A stretch of 64,000 nt of DNA from Oscillospiraceae bacterium (GCA_009782475.1 WRIZ01000003.1:1-64000); one strand, 5' to 3'; counted from the first letter of the stretch, positions 34,964 to 43,671 are shown. The notes: generated by a model not told the origin, from the sequence alone. A program made the numbers and translations.

Positions 34964-35806
34964 TCATCCTCCTGTTAAAAGCAGGGCTTTCGGGAGTTTC
35001 CCCAGCACATCGCTTGCCGTCATGCCCCGCTCCCCGATCTCCTTCTCGCAAATGTCCCCGGCCAGCCCGTGGAGGTAGACGGCGGCGGACGCCGCGTCAA
35101 ACGGGGAAAGCCCCTGCGCCATCATCGCCGCGATCAGCCCGGCCAGCACATCCCCGCTGCCGCCTTTGGCAAGCCCCGGCCCGCCCGTCGTATTTTTCCG
35201 GGGGGGTTCTCCGGGCTCGAATACCAGTGTTTCATGACCTTTGAGAACCAGCACACAGGGATATTTCTCTATATAAGCCAACCCGCCCGCTTCGCGCCCA
35301 TGTGTGATAGCTCCGCCCATGCGGATAAATTCGCCTTCATGCGGGGTTTGGACAAGGGGACAGTTCAGTATATGCCCGGATCGATTGTTTATGCCGTCGG
35401 CGTCGAGCACCAGCGGGGTATCCCTTTCCATTAGCAAGGCAATCAGCCGCTGTAAATCAGGGCTTCTGCCCAGTCCCGGGCCGCAGACGCAGACGTCGGC
35501 TTTGGCCAGCTGGCGTTCGATCCACGGAAACGATTTTTCGTTCAGCCGTCCCTCTTCGTCACACGGCAGCGGAAAGCACATACACTCCCGCGCGCCGGAA
35601 GCCACCTGCCCCCATACACTCTCCGGCAGCCCGAGCGTCACCAACCCCGCCCCGCCCCGTACGGCGGCCAACCCGCAAAACCATGCCGCGCCGGAAAAGC
35701 CCGTGCTTCCGGCCAGCACCAAAACACGCCCGAAATCCCCCTTATGGGAGGTTTTCGGGCGCGGCGGCAGTAAGTTTCGCACAAAGCTGTGTGTGATGGT
35801 TTGCAT
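34964..35806 (-). CDS. nnrD: ADP-dependent NAD(P)H-hydrate dehydratase
   Basis: 280 residues. YjeF C-terminal/ribokinase-like fold: HKGDFGRVLVLAGSTGFSGA near residue 21, PLVLDADGIN (about 129-138), TPHEGEF, and the nucleotide motif AKGGSGDVLAGLI (about 214-226). It repairs hydrated NADH/NADPH. The usual NnrE epimerase domain is not fused here. The ATG overlaps the preceding stop (TGATG). Confidence 0.93.
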   Translation of the reverse strand: MQTITHSFVRNLLPPRPKTSHKGDFGRVLVLAGSTGFSGAAWFCGLAAVRGGAGLVTLGLPESVWGQVASGARECMCFPLPCDEEGRLNEKSFPWIERQLAKADVCVCGPGLGRSPDLQRLIALLMERDTPLVLDADGINNRSGHILNCPLVQTPHEGEFIRMGGAITHGREAGGLAYIEKYPCVLVLKGHETLVFEPGEPPRKNTTGGPGLAKGGSGDVLAGLIAAMMAQGLSPFDAASAAVYLHGLAGDICEKEIGERGMTASDVLGKLPKALLLTGG

Positions 35807-36333
35807 CAGCTCTTGATTTTACTGCGGATGTATTTGCGGAAGGCTTCCAGCATTTTTTCACTCGGCTCAAAGATCAGGAGGGTGCGTTTGCCGTCTTTGG
35901 CGTTGTAAAGGGCAAACCACCGCCCCGGTGCTTCGGTGTGGCTGGATACGTCCACAACATTGGAAATGGTTTGCGATTCATACTCGTTTTTATATTCCGG
36001 CTTATATGGGGCTAAAATGTCAAAATTCCGGCAATCGACCGTAAACATACGCTTCCGCGTCCTGCGCCCCATGATCCTGTCCACATCCATCTCCCCGTTG
36101 GTGACGATGTATTCAAATTCCAAATTGAGGCGGCGGAAGAGGATGATCATCCCCCAGCCCGCGCCGACAATGGTAAACGGCAGAAGCATGGTCACATCCA
36201 CCCCGGTCATGCCGGTGATGAAGATGGGAAGCAGCATGGCGATCACCGCCGCCGCCGAGAGGAAAAATTTCTGCGACCATATCTTTGCGGTGGGTTTCCG
36301 CGCCACCATATATTCTACAAATACATCGCCCAT
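35806..36333 (-). CDS. Membrane protein, DUF6106-like
   Basis: 175 residues: two hydrophobic segments (about 25-45 and 48-66) and a cytoplasmic alpha-beta domain with LEFEYIVTNGEMDVDRIMGR. It resembles the DUF6106 type common in Clostridia. First gene of the DUF6106-nnrD-lipoprotein operon, with overlapping stop/start. Function unknown. Confidence 0.65.
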   Translation of the reverse strand: MGDVFVEYMVARKPTAKIWSQKFFLSAAAVIAMLLPIFITGMTGVDVTMLLPFTIVGAGWGMIILFRRLNLEFEYIVTNGEMDVDRIMGRRTRKRMFTVDCRNFDILAPYKPEYKNEYESQTISNVVDVSSHTEAPGRWFALYNAKDGKRTLLIFEPSEKMLEAFRKYIRSKIKS

Positions 36334-36356
36334 TAGGGGGTGACCTCCTTTGGGGG

Positions 36357-36608
36357 TTATTCAGTTTCTACCCCATTATAATACAGCTCATTACACTCCA
36401 AGTCAATCTCGTCATTCCAACTGATACCGTATCCTCCTGTGTCCACTTTTACCTGCTGGAATAATCCGTTTATCTCTTTAAGCGAGTTAAACGGCATCCA
36501 TTTGCTGAACAATGGATTTATGTCATAGTTTCGCTTCTCACCATTTTGGAACTCTACATATATTGTATAATCTAAATACGGCGTCACATTTTTGACCTTA
36601 TGAAACAT
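36357..36608 (-). CDS. DUF2442 family protein
   Basis: 83 residues from the ATG at 36608. KVKNVTPYLDYTIYVEFQNG and the GYGISWNDEIDLECNELYYN end are typical of DUF2442. It is nearly always paired with a DUF4160 gene, as here (11-base gap), and such pairs behave like toxin-antitoxin or small regulatory modules. It would be the antitoxin-like member. Confidence 0.85.
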   Translation of the reverse strand: MFHKVKNVTPYLDYTIYVEFQNGEKRNYDINPLFSKWMPFNSLKEINGLFQQVKVDTGGYGISWNDEIDLECNELYYNGVETE

Positions 36609-36619
36609 TTCAAATCCCC

Positions 36620-36874
36620 CTATTCCAACGGCGGCAGTTGACGGAACAGTTGCGTGTTCCATATCTCCAGCAATTCTGCCTTATGATTTTTCATCCATTC
36701 AAGCACAAGGCTCAATGCTTTACTGGGCAAATCTCCCTCCAGCATTTCAAGGGTTTGTATGTCTATTACTCCTAGGTATTCTCCGTATATTACGTGAATA
36801 TGCGGCGGGTTATGCTCGCTTTGCCGAAAATACATTTTAACGATAAGACCGTAAAACCTAGATATAACAGGCAT
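36620..36874 (-). CDS. DUF4160 family protein
   Basis: 84 residues. MPVISRFYGLIVKMYFRQSE followed by HNPPHIHVIYGEYLGVIDI is the DUF4160 signature. First gene of the DUF4160/DUF2442 pair, with AAAGGAG before the ATG and a promoter at 36904-36932. Biochemical function not established for the family. Confidence 0.88.
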   Translation of the reverse strand: MPVISRFYGLIVKMYFRQSEHNPPHIHVIYGEYLGVIDIQTLEMLEGDLPSKALSLVLEWMKNHKAELLEIWNTQLFRQLPPLE

Positions 36875-36903
36875 AGCAGCACTCTCCTTTGCTTGTTTCT
36901 GTT

Positions 36904-36932
36904 ATTATACCACCATCATACATTGATAGCAA
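36904..36932 (-). promoter_or_regulatory. Promoter of the DUF4160/DUF2442 pair
   Basis: Minus strand TTGCTA (36932-36927), 17-base spacer, TATAAT (36909-36904). Confidence 0.7.
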
Positions 36933-36945
36933 GCGTTCTGCGCGC

Positions 36946-36976
36946 ACAAAACAGAGCGGGGTTTCCCCCGCCCTGT
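36946..36976 (-). terminator. Terminator after the DUF4177 lipoprotein gene
   Basis: ACAG-a-GCGGGG (36951-36961) pairs with CCCCGC-c-CTGT (about 36966-36976), followed on the minus strand by TTTTGTG. Confidence 0.7.
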
Positions 36977-36987
36977 GGTTGGTTTTG

Positions 36988-37344
36988 TTAGGGTAAGCGG
37001 CGTTTGAAGTATAATGTGTGCTCATACCTACTATTGCTAAGTGTAGCTGACACAAGTTCCCAACCCTCTGAGCCCAATGAATTAGCCTTTTCTATCATTT
37101 CGTCTAGAGTCCAATTATACTCAAGAGTGGTATACTCCCAACGCTCAATCCCCTTTGCATCCGATACGCCCGAGGGGTTGAGATTGGTCACGGGAAAATC
37201 GACGGCGGGTGGGTTGTCGGTTTCGTTGCTGCCGCCGGGTTGCTCGACGGACGTTTGATTGTCGTCCGGGGGAGCGGCGGATGTACAGGCGGCGAGGGAG
37301 AGCGCGAGGAGGAGGGCGACGGCGAGGGTGATTGAACGTTTCAT
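36988..37344 (-). CDS. Lipoprotein with C-terminal DUF4177-like domain
   Basis: 118 residues from the ATG at 37344. Lipoprotein signal with lipobox SLAAC, a Pro/Asn/Ser-rich linker, then a small domain RWEYTTLEYNWTLDEMIEKA plus LGSEGWELVSATLSN typical of DUF4177. Exported and lipid-anchored. The ribosome site is weak (AAAGG 14 bases upstream). The antisense RNA promoter of locus B lies just upstream on the other strand. Confidence 0.7.
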   Translation of the reverse strand: MKRSITLAVALLLALSLAACTSAAPPDDNQTSVEQPGGSNETDNPPAVDFPVTNLNPSGVSDAKGIERWEYTTLEYNWTLDEMIEKANSLGSEGWELVSATLSNSRYEHTLYFKRRLP

Positions 37345-37382
37345 GGGGGTTACCAGCCTTTCATTATAACATTGGATTTTTC

Positions 37383-37503
37383 TTGACAAGAGGGTAAATT
37401 GTATGCTACAATAAGAGTGTAGCAGGTATGTCTGCGGACGGTCTGCCAATAAGACGTTACAATGTAACCGTCAGCCTTGCAGGGGGGACGGTTACATTGC
37501 TTT
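37383..37503 (+). ncRNA. Predicted antisense RNA of locus B with its promoter
   Basis: Plus strand TTGACA (37383-37388), 18-base spacer, TACAAT (37407-37412), giving a start near 37419. The RNA would run through the left inverted repeat and end at the hairpin 37460-37499, about 85 bases, overlapping the 3' end of the minus-strand small ORF. Predicted only. Confidence 0.55.
37460..37499. terminator. Hairpin at the end of locus B small ORF
   Basis: A 13-bp perfect stem CAATGTAACCGTC (37460-37472) with GACGGTTACATTG (37487-37499) and a 14-base loop. Read on the minus strand, the loop and stem (GTAACCGTC, CCCC, AAGG, GACGGTTAC) align with the locus C hairpin at 53755-53796. The small ORF stop codon lies in its first arm. 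Confidence 0.8.
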
Positions 37504-37584
37504 ATGCGACGTCAGTACCATGACCAGCAACCCAATCAGAAAACTGATTATGTAGCGAAGAATCACGAAGACGCGCTTTTTCAC
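37492..37584 (-). CDS. Small membrane peptide, candidate type I toxin (locus B)
   Basis: 30 codons from a GTG at 37584, eight bases after AGGGAGGTGG; an in-frame ATG at 37608 would add eight residues. The peptide is Lys-Lys-Arg followed by a transmembrane segment (VFVILRYIISFLIGLLVMVL) and a short tail. The TAA stop is in the first arm of a perfect hairpin. A possible promoter (TTAGAC, 17, TATTAG at 37677-37649) lies upstream on the minus strand. Single-pass small toxins of type I systems look like this; untested here. Confidence 0.6.
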   Translation of the reverse strand: MKKRVFVILRYIISFLIGLLVMVLTSHKAM

Positions 37585-37663
37585 CCTGTAAACCACCTCC
37601 CTTACCATGACGTTCGATGGCAGGTAGGCAGGCCGTCCGCGCACACACCTAATACATAAATAT

Positions 37664-37691
37664 AATGCCCTGTCTAATTAAACAGGGCATT
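37664..37691 (-). terminator. Terminator-like hairpin after rplQ
   Basis: A 10-bp perfect stem AATGCCCTGT (37664-37673) with ACAGGGCATT (37682-37691), 8-base loop. The T tract on the minus strand is broken (ATATTTATG), so read-through into locus B is possible. Confidence 0.65.
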
Positions 37692-37701
37692 ATTTAATAG
37701 C

Positions 37702-38049
37702 CTACTCTCCCAAAATCTCCAGCACGGCCATTTCGGCGGCGTCGCCGCGTCTCGGGCCGATGCGGGTGACGCGGGTATACCCGCCGCTGCGGTTTTCAAA
37801 GCGGTGCGCCAGTTCTTCAAAGAGTTTCCGCACGGCGTCCTCTTTGGTGATGAACGACATGGCCTGACGGCGGGCGGCAAGGGTGCCGGTTTTACCGAGG
37901 GTAATCATCTTCTCCACCAGCGCGGCAACGTCTTTTGCCCGGGTGACGGTGGTTTCCAAGCGTTCCTTCTCTATAGCCGCCGTCACAAGACCCCGCAGCA
38001 TTGACATGCGGTGAGCCGTCGGGCGGCTTAATTTACGTGTTCCGGGCAT
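37702..38049 (-). CDS. rplQ: Ribosomal protein bL17
   Basis: 115 residues, close to the usual length. The N-terminus RKLSRPTAHRMSMLRGLVTA and the end GGYTRVTRIGPRRGDAAEMA are characteristic. It lies at the tunnel exit of the 50S subunit. Last gene of the S10-spc-alpha operon; its ribosome site (AGGGAGG) lies within the rpoA stop region. Confidence 0.97.
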   Translation of the reverse strand: MPGTRKLSRPTAHRMSMLRGLVTAAIEKERLETTVTRAKDVAALVEKMITLGKTGTLAARRQAMSFITKEDAVRKLFEELAHRFENRSGGYTRVTRIGPRRGDAAEMAVLEILGE

Positions 38050-38051
38050 AC

Positions 38052-38996
38052 CTATATTTCCTCCCTAAGAGACAGACCCATCGTCTGCAATTTGTTGATG
38101 ACTTCCTCCAAGCTCTTCCGGCCGAGGTTGCGCACCTTCATCATATCGCTCTCGCTCTTGGCGACCAAGTCTTCCACGATGTTGATCCCGGCGCGTTTGA
38201 GACAGTTGAAGCTGCGGACGGACAGATCGAGTTCCTCGATGGTCATTTCGTACATTTTATCGCGCTGGGACTCCGGCTTGACGACGACCGTACTGCTCTT
38301 GCCCAGCTCCTCGCTCAGGTCGGTGAAGATCATCAGCAAGTCGGCTAAAATCTTCGCGCCCAGCGAAACGGCGTCGCGTGCCGAGAGGGTGGAATCAGTC
38401 CAAACTTCCAGCGTCAGCTTATCGAAGTCGGTCATGTTGCCGACGCGGGTGTTCTCGACCGAGAAATTGACTTTCAGCACCGGGGTATAGACGCTGTCAA
38501 CCGGGATCAGCCCGATCACGGCCTGCGGCGGCTTGTTGCGCTCGGCCGGTATATACCCGCGCCCGTGGCTCATGGTCAGTTCCATGTCCAGCCGGCCGTC
38601 TTCGGCCAAAGTGGCAATATGCAATTCGGGATTGAGGATTTCCACGTCGCTGTCGGTGCGGATGTCGCCCGCTGTGACCTCACCCTCGCTATTGGCTTCG
38701 ATGTAGACGGTTTTCACGCCGGGGGAATGTATTTTGGCGATGATGCCTTTGATGTTTAAGATCAGCTCGGTGACGTCTTCCTTAACCCCCGGAATGGTGG
38801 AAAACTCATGGTGGACGCCGGCGATCTTCACGGTTGTGACCGCCGTGCCGGGCAGAGACGATAACAGGATCCGGCGCAGGGAGTTGCCCAGCGTCGTCCC
38901 GTAACCGCGCTCCAGCGGCTCCACAATAAATTTTCCGTAAGAGCTGTCTTCATCCGTTCCAATACACTCAATACGCGGCTTCTCTATCTCAATCAT
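38052..38996 (-). CDS. rpoA: RNA polymerase subunit alpha
   Basis: 314 residues. The N-terminal dimerisation and assembly domain has [20 protein letters not shown] and the [11 protein letters not shown] segment. A flexible linker follows, then the C-terminal DNA- and activator-binding domain ([20 protein letters not shown], then [16 protein letters not shown]). Placed as usual between rpsD and rplQ. Confidence 0.98.
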   Translation of the reverse strand: MIEIEKPRIECIGTDEDSSYGKFIVEPLERGYGTTLGNSLRRILLSSLPGTAVTTVKIAGVHHEFSTIPGVKEDVTELILNIKGIIAKIHSPGVKTVYIEANSEGEVTAGDIRTDSDVEILNPELHIATLAEDGRLDMELTMSHGRGYIPAERNKPPQAVIGLIPVDSVYTPVLKVNFSVENTRVGNMTDFDKLTLEVWTDSTLSARDAVSLGAKILADLLMIFTDLSEELGKSSTVVVKPESQRDKMYEMTIEELDLSVRSFNCLKRAGINIVEDLVAKSESDMMKVRNLGRKSLEEVINKLQTMGLSLREEI

Positions 38997-39043
38997 GTGA
39001 TCGCTCCTTCTTCATCGTGTATTTTAGGATCAGGAAACAGCGG

Positions 39044-39670
39044 TTATTTGGAATACAACTCGACGATCAGATGCTCTTCGATCGGCAAATCAATGTCCTC
39101 GCGTACCGGCAGGGCGACAATGGACGCTTGGGCGTTGTCGCGGTCAAGCGACAGCCACTGCGGGATGGGGCGGGAGGCATTGTTCTCCATGACCGTCTTG
39201 AATTTATCCAAGCCGCGGCTCTTGTTGGAAAGAGCCACCGTCATGCCGGGTTTGACAAGGAAGGACGGGATGTTGACACGCCGGCCGTTGACGGTTACGT
39301 GACCGTGGTTCACGGCTTGGCGGGCTTCGGCGCGGCTCATAGCAAAACCAAGGCGGTAGATCACGTTGTCGAGGCGGCGTTCGAGCAGGGAGAGCAGATT
39401 GTCGCCTGTTTGGCCGCTCATGCCGGTGGCCATATTGAAGTATAGCCCAAATTGCCGCTCCAGTACACCATAATGACGGCGGGCTTTTTGCTTTTCGCGG
39501 AGCTGGGTGCCGTATTCGCTGGGTTTCTTGCGTCCCTGACCGTGCTGCCCAGGGGCATAAGCGCGGCGGTCAACGGCGCATTTTTCCGAATAACAGCGGT
39601 CGCCTTTGAGGAACATTTTCAGCCCCTCGCGGCGGCATTGGCGGCACACCGCGTCGGTATATCTAGCCAT
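39044..39670 (-). CDS. rpsD: Ribosomal protein uS4, zinc-binding form
   Basis: 208 residues. Cys9, Cys12, Cys26 and Cys31 form the zinc site of C+ type S4 proteins. The S4 RNA-binding domain is at about 98-160 ([20 protein letters not shown]). It is a primary 16S-binding protein and often an autogenous repressor of this operon. The SD lies inside the last codons of rpsK. Confidence 0.97.
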   Translation of the reverse strand: MARYTDAVCRQCRREGLKMFLKGDRCYSEKCAVDRRAYAPGQHGQGRKKPSEYGTQLREKQKARRHYGVLERQFGLYFNMATGMSGQTGDNLLSLLERRLDNVIYRLGFAMSRAEARQAVNHGHVTVNGRRVNIPSFLVKPGMTVALSNKSRGLDKFKTVMENNASRPIPQWLSLDRDNAQASIVALPVREDIDLPIEEHLIVELYSK

Positions 39671-39671
39671 A

Positions 39672-40073
39672 TTACACTCTCCTCCGTTTCGGCGGACGGC
39701 AGCCGTTATGCGGGATGGGCGTCACGTCTTTGATCATGGTCACGTCCAAACCGACAGCCTGCAATGCGCGGATGGCGGCCTCACGACCCGAACCGGGGCC
39801 TTTGACATAAACCTCGACCGCTTTCAGCCCGTGCTCCATGGCCGCTTTGGCGGCGGTTTCGGCGGCGGTTTGGGCGGCAAACGGCGTTGATTTGCGGCTT
39901 CCGCGGAACCCCAGCCCGCCCGACGACGCCCACGAAAGGGCGTTGCCCTGCACGTCGGTAATGGTCACCATGGTATTGTTGAAAGAGGAACGGATATGCA
40001 CCGTGCCCTTCTCAATATTCTTTTTCTCGCGGCGTTTTCTGCTGACGCCCCGTTTTGCCTTGGGTTGAGCCAT
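39672..40073 (-). CDS. rpsK: Ribosomal protein uS11
   Basis: 133 residues. Signature segments [20 protein letters not shown] and [20 protein letters not shown], and the C-terminal [16 protein letters not shown]. Platform protein of the 30S subunit near the decoding region. Followed by rpsD with one base between stop and start. Confidence 0.97.
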   Translation of the reverse strand: MAQPKAKRGVSRKRREKKNIEKGTVHIRSSFNNTMVTITDVQGNALSWASSGGLGFRGSRKSTPFAAQTAAETAAKAAMEHGLKAVEVYVKGPGSGREAAIRALQAVGLDVTMIKDVTPIPHNGCRPPKRRRV

Positions 40074-40088
40074 TGTTCCGTTCCCTCC

Positions 40089-40457
40089 TTATTTCTTCTT
40101 GTTGGCGATGGTGCGCTTGGGCCCTTTGCGGGTTCGGGCATTGGTTTTGCTCCTCTGCCCCCGCACCGGCAACCCTCTGCGATGCCGCAGCCCGCGGTAA
40201 CTGCCGATCTCGATCAAACGCTTGATGTCCAAAGCGACGTCACGGCGCAGGTCACCCTCCACTTTGAGGTCTTTTTCAATGACCTCGCGCAGTTTGGCAA
40301 CCTCTTCCTCGGTCAGCTTCTTCACGCGTGTGTCGGGGCTGATGCCTGTTTGAGCGAGTATTTTGCTGGCGGTGGAACGGCCGATCCCAAAGATATAGGT
40401 CAGTCCGATCTCCACGCGCTTTTCATTCGGCAGGTCTACGCCGGCAATACGTGCCAT
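40089..40457 (-). CDS. rpsM: Ribosomal protein uS13
   Basis: 122 residues. [20 protein letters not shown] at the N-terminus and [20 protein letters not shown] at the C-terminus are diagnostic. Head protein of the 30S subunit contacting the P-site tRNA. AGGAGG upstream; rpmJ lies 16 bases before it. Confidence 0.97.
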   Translation of the reverse strand: MARIAGVDLPNEKRVEIGLTYIFGIGRSTASKILAQTGISPDTRVKKLTEEEVAKLREVIEKDLKVEGDLRRDVALDIKRLIEIGSYRGLRHRRGLPVRGQRSKTNARTRKGPKRTIANKKK

Positions 40458-40473
40458 ATGATTTTCCTCCTAT

Positions 40474-40587
40474 TTACCCTTGACGTTGTTTATGCTTGGG
40501 ATTTACGCAGATGACCATCACACGCCCGTGGCGTTTGATGATCTTGCATTTTTCGCACATCGGCTTGACCGAAGGACGTACTTTCAT
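40474..40587 (-). CDS. rpmJ: Ribosomal protein bL36, zinc form
   Basis: 37 residues: [16 protein letters not shown] with Cys11, Cys14, Cys27 and His32 forming the zinc ribbon. It packs on 23S rRNA in the 50S subunit. It sits in its normal place between infA and rpsM; palindromic element copy 2 lies directly upstream. Confidence 0.97.
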   Translation of the reverse strand: MKVRPSVKPMCEKCKIIKRHGRVMVICVNPKHKQRQG

Positions 40588-40608
40588 GATCTACACCTCA
40601 TTTTCTGT

Positions 40609-40684
40609 GTCGCGCTCCATGCGCGTCGTGCGGTCGGTCGGCTAAAGTGAATTTAGCCTTCCTGCACGCCGATGGAGCAGCTCT
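40609..40684. repeat. Palindromic intergenic element, copy 2 of 4
   Basis: Read on the minus strand: GAGCTGCTCCATCGGC, an inner stem GGCTAAATTCACTTTAGCC, then ACGCGCATGGAGCGCGACA. Its first G completes the infA TAG stop codon. It separates infA from rpmJ in the operon. Confidence 0.85.
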
Positions 40685-40901
40685 ATTTGCTTCTCCATGT
40701 AATTCTCCCGCGGGTCAGGTCGTACGGTGACATTTGCATGGTCACTTTATCACCGGGCAGGATGCGGATGAAGTTCATGCGCAGTTTCCCGGAGATATGG
40801 GCGTGAACCAAATGCCCGCCGGGGATCTCCACCTTGAACTGCGCGTTGGGCAGCGCCTCGCGTACGACGCCCTCCACTTCGATCATATCGTCTTTCGGCA
40901 C
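40683..40901 (-). CDS. infA: Translation initiation factor IF-1
   Basis: 72 residues from a GTG (GGAGGTG upstream). One S1-like OB fold: [40 protein letters not shown], and the C-terminal [11 protein letters not shown]. It binds the 30S A site during initiation. Its TAG stop is formed with the edge of palindromic element copy 2. Confidence 0.97.
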   Translation of the reverse strand: MPKDDMIEVEGVVREALPNAQFKVEIPGGHLVHAHISGKLRMNFIRILPGDKVTMQMSPYDLTRGRITWRSK

Positions 40902-40921
40902 GCGGGCTCACCTCCCTGTTT

Positions 40922-41683
40922 TCAATCCGTTCCCTCAAGTTTTGTCAGAAGTTCCGGTTCCCCCGCCGTGACCAGCACGGTGTGCTCGTAATGAGCCGCG
41001 AGCGAGCCGTCTGTTGTGACCACCGTCCATCCGTCGCGCAAAACTTCGGTCTCCCCGCTGCCGGCCGCGATCATCGGCTCGATGGCCAGCGTCATACCGG
41101 GCAGCAGTTTGGCTCCGCGTTTGCCATCGAAGAAGTTTGACACCTCAGGGTCTTCATGGAGGCTCCGCCCCACGCCGTGCCCCGTCCAGTCCCGCACAAT
41201 GCCGCAGCCGTTGCTTTGAGCGAACTCCTGAATGGCTTTGGATATTTCACTCACCCGCGCGCCCTGAACAGCTTGCGCCGCCCCTTTGTAAAAGCACTCG
41301 CGCGTGATTTCGATCAGCCGCCGGGCTTGCTCGGAGACAACCCCCACCGCGAAGGTCGCGGCGGTATCTCCGTGGAACCCTTCAAAACAGGCTCCGACAT
41401 CGATGCTGATAATATCCCCTTCGCGTAAAACCTTCCGCCGGGATGGGATGCCGTGGATGACTTCCTCGTTGACCGAGGTGTTGGAGGAAGCGGGAAACTC
41501 CCGATACCCTAAAAAAGAGGGGGTGGCTCCGTTCCGCCGGATCAATCGCCGGATGGCGTCGTCGATCTGTTTTGTTGTGTTCCCCGGACGAACCAGCCTT
41601 CCGCCTTCGATCAGCGCCAGCGCGGCGATCCGCCCCGCTTTCCGCATCGATCCGATCTCGCGCGCGGATTTCACAAAAATCAT
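40922..41683 (-). CDS. map: Methionine aminopeptidase, type I
   Basis: 253 residues from the ATG at 41683, which overlaps the adk stop (ATGA). Metal ligands in the usual places: SIDVGACFEGFHGDTAATF (two Asp), GHGVGRSLHEDP (His), TLAIEPMI (Glu) and HYEHTVLVT with the final Glu. It removes initiator Met from nascent proteins. An upstream in-frame start at 41743 lies inside adk and is rejected. Confidence 0.95.
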   Translation of the reverse strand: MIFVKSAREIGSMRKAGRIAALALIEGGRLVRPGNTTKQIDDAIRRLIRRNGATPSFLGYREFPASSNTSVNEEVIHGIPSRRKVLREGDIISIDVGACFEGFHGDTAATFAVGVVSEQARRLIEITRECFYKGAAQAVQGARVSEISKAIQEFAQSNGCGIVRDWTGHGVGRSLHEDPEVSNFFDGKRGAKLLPGMTLAIEPMIAAGSGETEVLRDGWTVVTTDGSLAAHYEHTVLVTAGEPELLTKLEGTD

Positions 41684-42306
41684 GCCAAAGCGTCCATCAC
41701 GCGCCGGTTTGTCTCTTCCACACTGCCCGAGCCGACAACGCATTTCAGGCGGCCCAGCCGTTCGTAAAAGCCTTTGAGCGGTTCGGACTGCTCATGGTAG
41801 ATGCGCAGCCGCTCCCGGACTGTTTCGGGTTTATCGTCCGCCCGCTGGATGAGGGTGCAGCTACAGATGTCACAGACCCCTTCGGCTTTGGGCGGTTTGT
41901 GCGTCAGGTGGAAAACGGCTCCGCAGGCGCAGACACGCCGTCCGCCCATGCGGTGTTCAATATCGCTGTCCGGCACCTCAATCGAAAGGGCTGTTTGCGG
42001 GCTGATGCCCAGCTCTTCCAGCAGTTCGGCCTGCGGGATGGTGCGGGGAAATCCGTCGAGGATATATCCTCCGGCGCAGTCGCCGCCTTCCAGCCTTTGC
42101 CGGAGGGCTTCTGCGACGATCTCATCCGGCACCAGTTTGCCTTCGTCTACAAAGGATTTGGCTTTCACGCCGATGTCGGTTTTGTCCCGTATGGCCGCCC
42201 GCAGAATATCACCTGTTGAGATGACCGGCAGAGCCAGCTTTTGGGAAATCATCGCGGCCTGCGTCCCCTTGCCGGAGCCGGGCGCGCCTAAAAGTATCAG
42301 AACCAT
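41680..42306 (-). CDS. adk: Adenylate kinase, zinc-LID type
   Basis: 208 residues. P-loop LLGAPGSGKGTQAAM at the N-terminus, DGFPRTIPQAELLE in the middle, and a LID domain with CACGAVFHLTHKPP followed by CDIC, which forms a four-Cys zinc site usual in Firmicutes. It interconverts ATP, ADP and AMP. Between secY and map, as usual. The upstream spacer carries the heptamer-type repeats (42315-42352). Confidence 0.96.
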   Translation of the reverse strand: MVLILLGAPGSGKGTQAAMISQKLALPVISTGDILRAAIRDKTDIGVKAKSFVDEGKLVPDEIVAEALRQRLEGGDCAGGYILDGFPRTIPQAELLEELGISPQTALSIEVPDSDIEHRMGGRRVCACGAVFHLTHKPPKAEGVCDICSCTLIQRADDKPETVRERLRIYHEQSEPLKGFYERLGRLKCVVGSGSVEETNRRVMDALA

Positions 42307-42314
42307 TTACAACA

Positions 42315-42352
42315 CCGCACCTTCACTCTCCACTGTCCGCTTTCAACTGTCC
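42315..42352. repeat. ACTGTCC-type heptamer repeats between adk and secY
   Basis: The spacer reads ACTCTCCACTGTCCGC then AACTGTCCGC. These units match the ACTGTCC/TTGACAG-like heptamers in the 16S V1 insert (783-902) and at 51239-51297. Confidence 0.6.
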
Positions 42353-42353
42353 G

Positions 42354-43640
42354 CTATTCAAGGAATCCTTTGTAGTGACGCATCATCATCTGCGATTCGA
42401 TCGCCCGGACGGTTTCCAGCGCGACGCCGACGACGATCAGGAGGGATGTGCCGCCCATGGCCAAAGCCGGAACGGTCAGAACGCCGCTCATGATGATGGG
42501 CATAACGGCGATGACGCCTAGGAAGAGAGCTCCAAACAGGGTAATCCGGTTCAAAACCTTGCGGATGAAGTCGCTGGTGGGCTTCCCGGGACGGAACCCG
42601 GGGACAAAACCCCCGTTGTTTTTCAGGTTGTTGGCGATCTCAACCGGGTTGAACTGAATGGCTTGGTAGAAGTAACTGAAGGCAATGATCAGCAGTAGAT
42701 AAACGGCGGCATACGGCCATGAACCGGGGCCGAAAAAGCGGGATACGATATTGCTGTTCGGGTCGCTTGCCGCAAAGGAGGCGATGGTGGCGGGGAAAGA
42801 AACGATGGAGGAAGCGAAGATGATGGGCATAACGCCCGACATATTGACTTTCAGCGGCAGGAAAGTGCTTTGCCCGCCGTAGAGTTTCCGCCCGACCATG
42901 CGTTTGGAGTATTGGATGGGGATGCGCCGTTCGGCCTGTGTGATATAGACGACAAAGGTTACCGCGAGCAGAATGACCACAAAGATGCAGACCAGCTCGA
43001 TCCATTGATTCAACTGAGCCATAGCGATAACGCCCTGCACCATATCTGGCCCGCGCGATACGATGGACGCGAACAGGATGATGGAGATGCCGTTGCCCAC
43101 GCCGAACTCGGTGATCTGTTCGCCCAGCCACATGATGAAGGAAGCACCGGCAGCCAGCGTCAAAACGATGACAAGACCTTCAATAAATTGACCGCTGTCT
43201 ACAACGCCGTAATTCCGCAGGAGCACATAGTTGCCGAATCCCAAGAGGAGCCCCAAAACCACCGTTGCGTAACGGGTGATGGCCGCGATTTTCTTGCGGC
43301 CTTCTTCTCCGCCCTCTTTCTGAAGCCGTTCGAGAGCCGGAATGCCGACGGTGAGCAGGTTCATGATGATGGAGGCGTTGATATAGGGCTGAATGGAGAG
43401 CGAGAAGATAGACGCACTTGAAAAGGCACCGCCGCTCATCATGTTGACCAGCCCTAACGCTGTGCCGCCAAGCCCGGTTCCATCGGAGAATTGCTTTTTG
43501 AATTCATCCAGTGCTTCTTGATTGATAAACGGAACCAAAACCTGTGCGCCGAACCGATAGATAGCCAAGATAAACAGCGTAAAAAGAAGTTTTTTACGCA
43601 GTTCCTTAATCTTCCACGCGTTGCGCAGTGTCTCAATCAT
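42354..43640 (-). CDS. secY: Protein translocase subunit SecY
   Basis: 428 residues with ten hydrophobic segments. Plug and early region: MMSGGAFSSASIFSLSIQPY; cytoplasmic loop around QAERRIPIQYSKRMVGRKLY. The core channel of the Sec machinery for export of all the signal-peptide proteins here. AAAGGAT precedes the ATG. In its conserved position between rplO and adk. Confidence 0.97.
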   Translation of the reverse strand: MIETLRNAWKIKELRKKLLFTLFILAIYRFGAQVLVPFINQEALDEFKKQFSDGTGLGGTALGLVNMMSGGAFSSASIFSLSIQPYINASIIMNLLTVGIPALERLQKEGGEEGRKKIAAITRYATVVLGLLLGFGNYVLLRNYGVVDSGQFIEGLVIVLTLAAGASFIMWLGEQITEFGVGNGISIILFASIVSRGPDMVQGVIAMAQLNQWIELVCIFVVILLAVTFVVYITQAERRIPIQYSKRMVGRKLYGGQSTFLPLKVNMSGVMPIIFASSIVSFPATIASFAASDPNSNIVSRFFGPGSWPYAAVYLLLIIAFSYFYQAIQFNPVEIANNLKNNGGFVPGFRPGKPTSDFIRKVLNRITLFGALFLGVIAVMPIIMSGVLTVPALAMGGTSLLIVVGVALETVRAIESQMMMRHYKGFLE

Positions 43641-43671
43641 AGCGGTATTCTATCCTTTCGCGTACACATTC

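Larger units (their letters stand above)
37425..37649. repeat. Inverted repeats flanking small-ORF locus B
   Basis: The 23 bases at 37425-37447 match the reverse complement of 37627-37649 except at four positions; the longest run, GCGGACGG, is exact. They bracket the small ORF and hairpin in the same way as at loci A and C. Confidence 0.85.
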
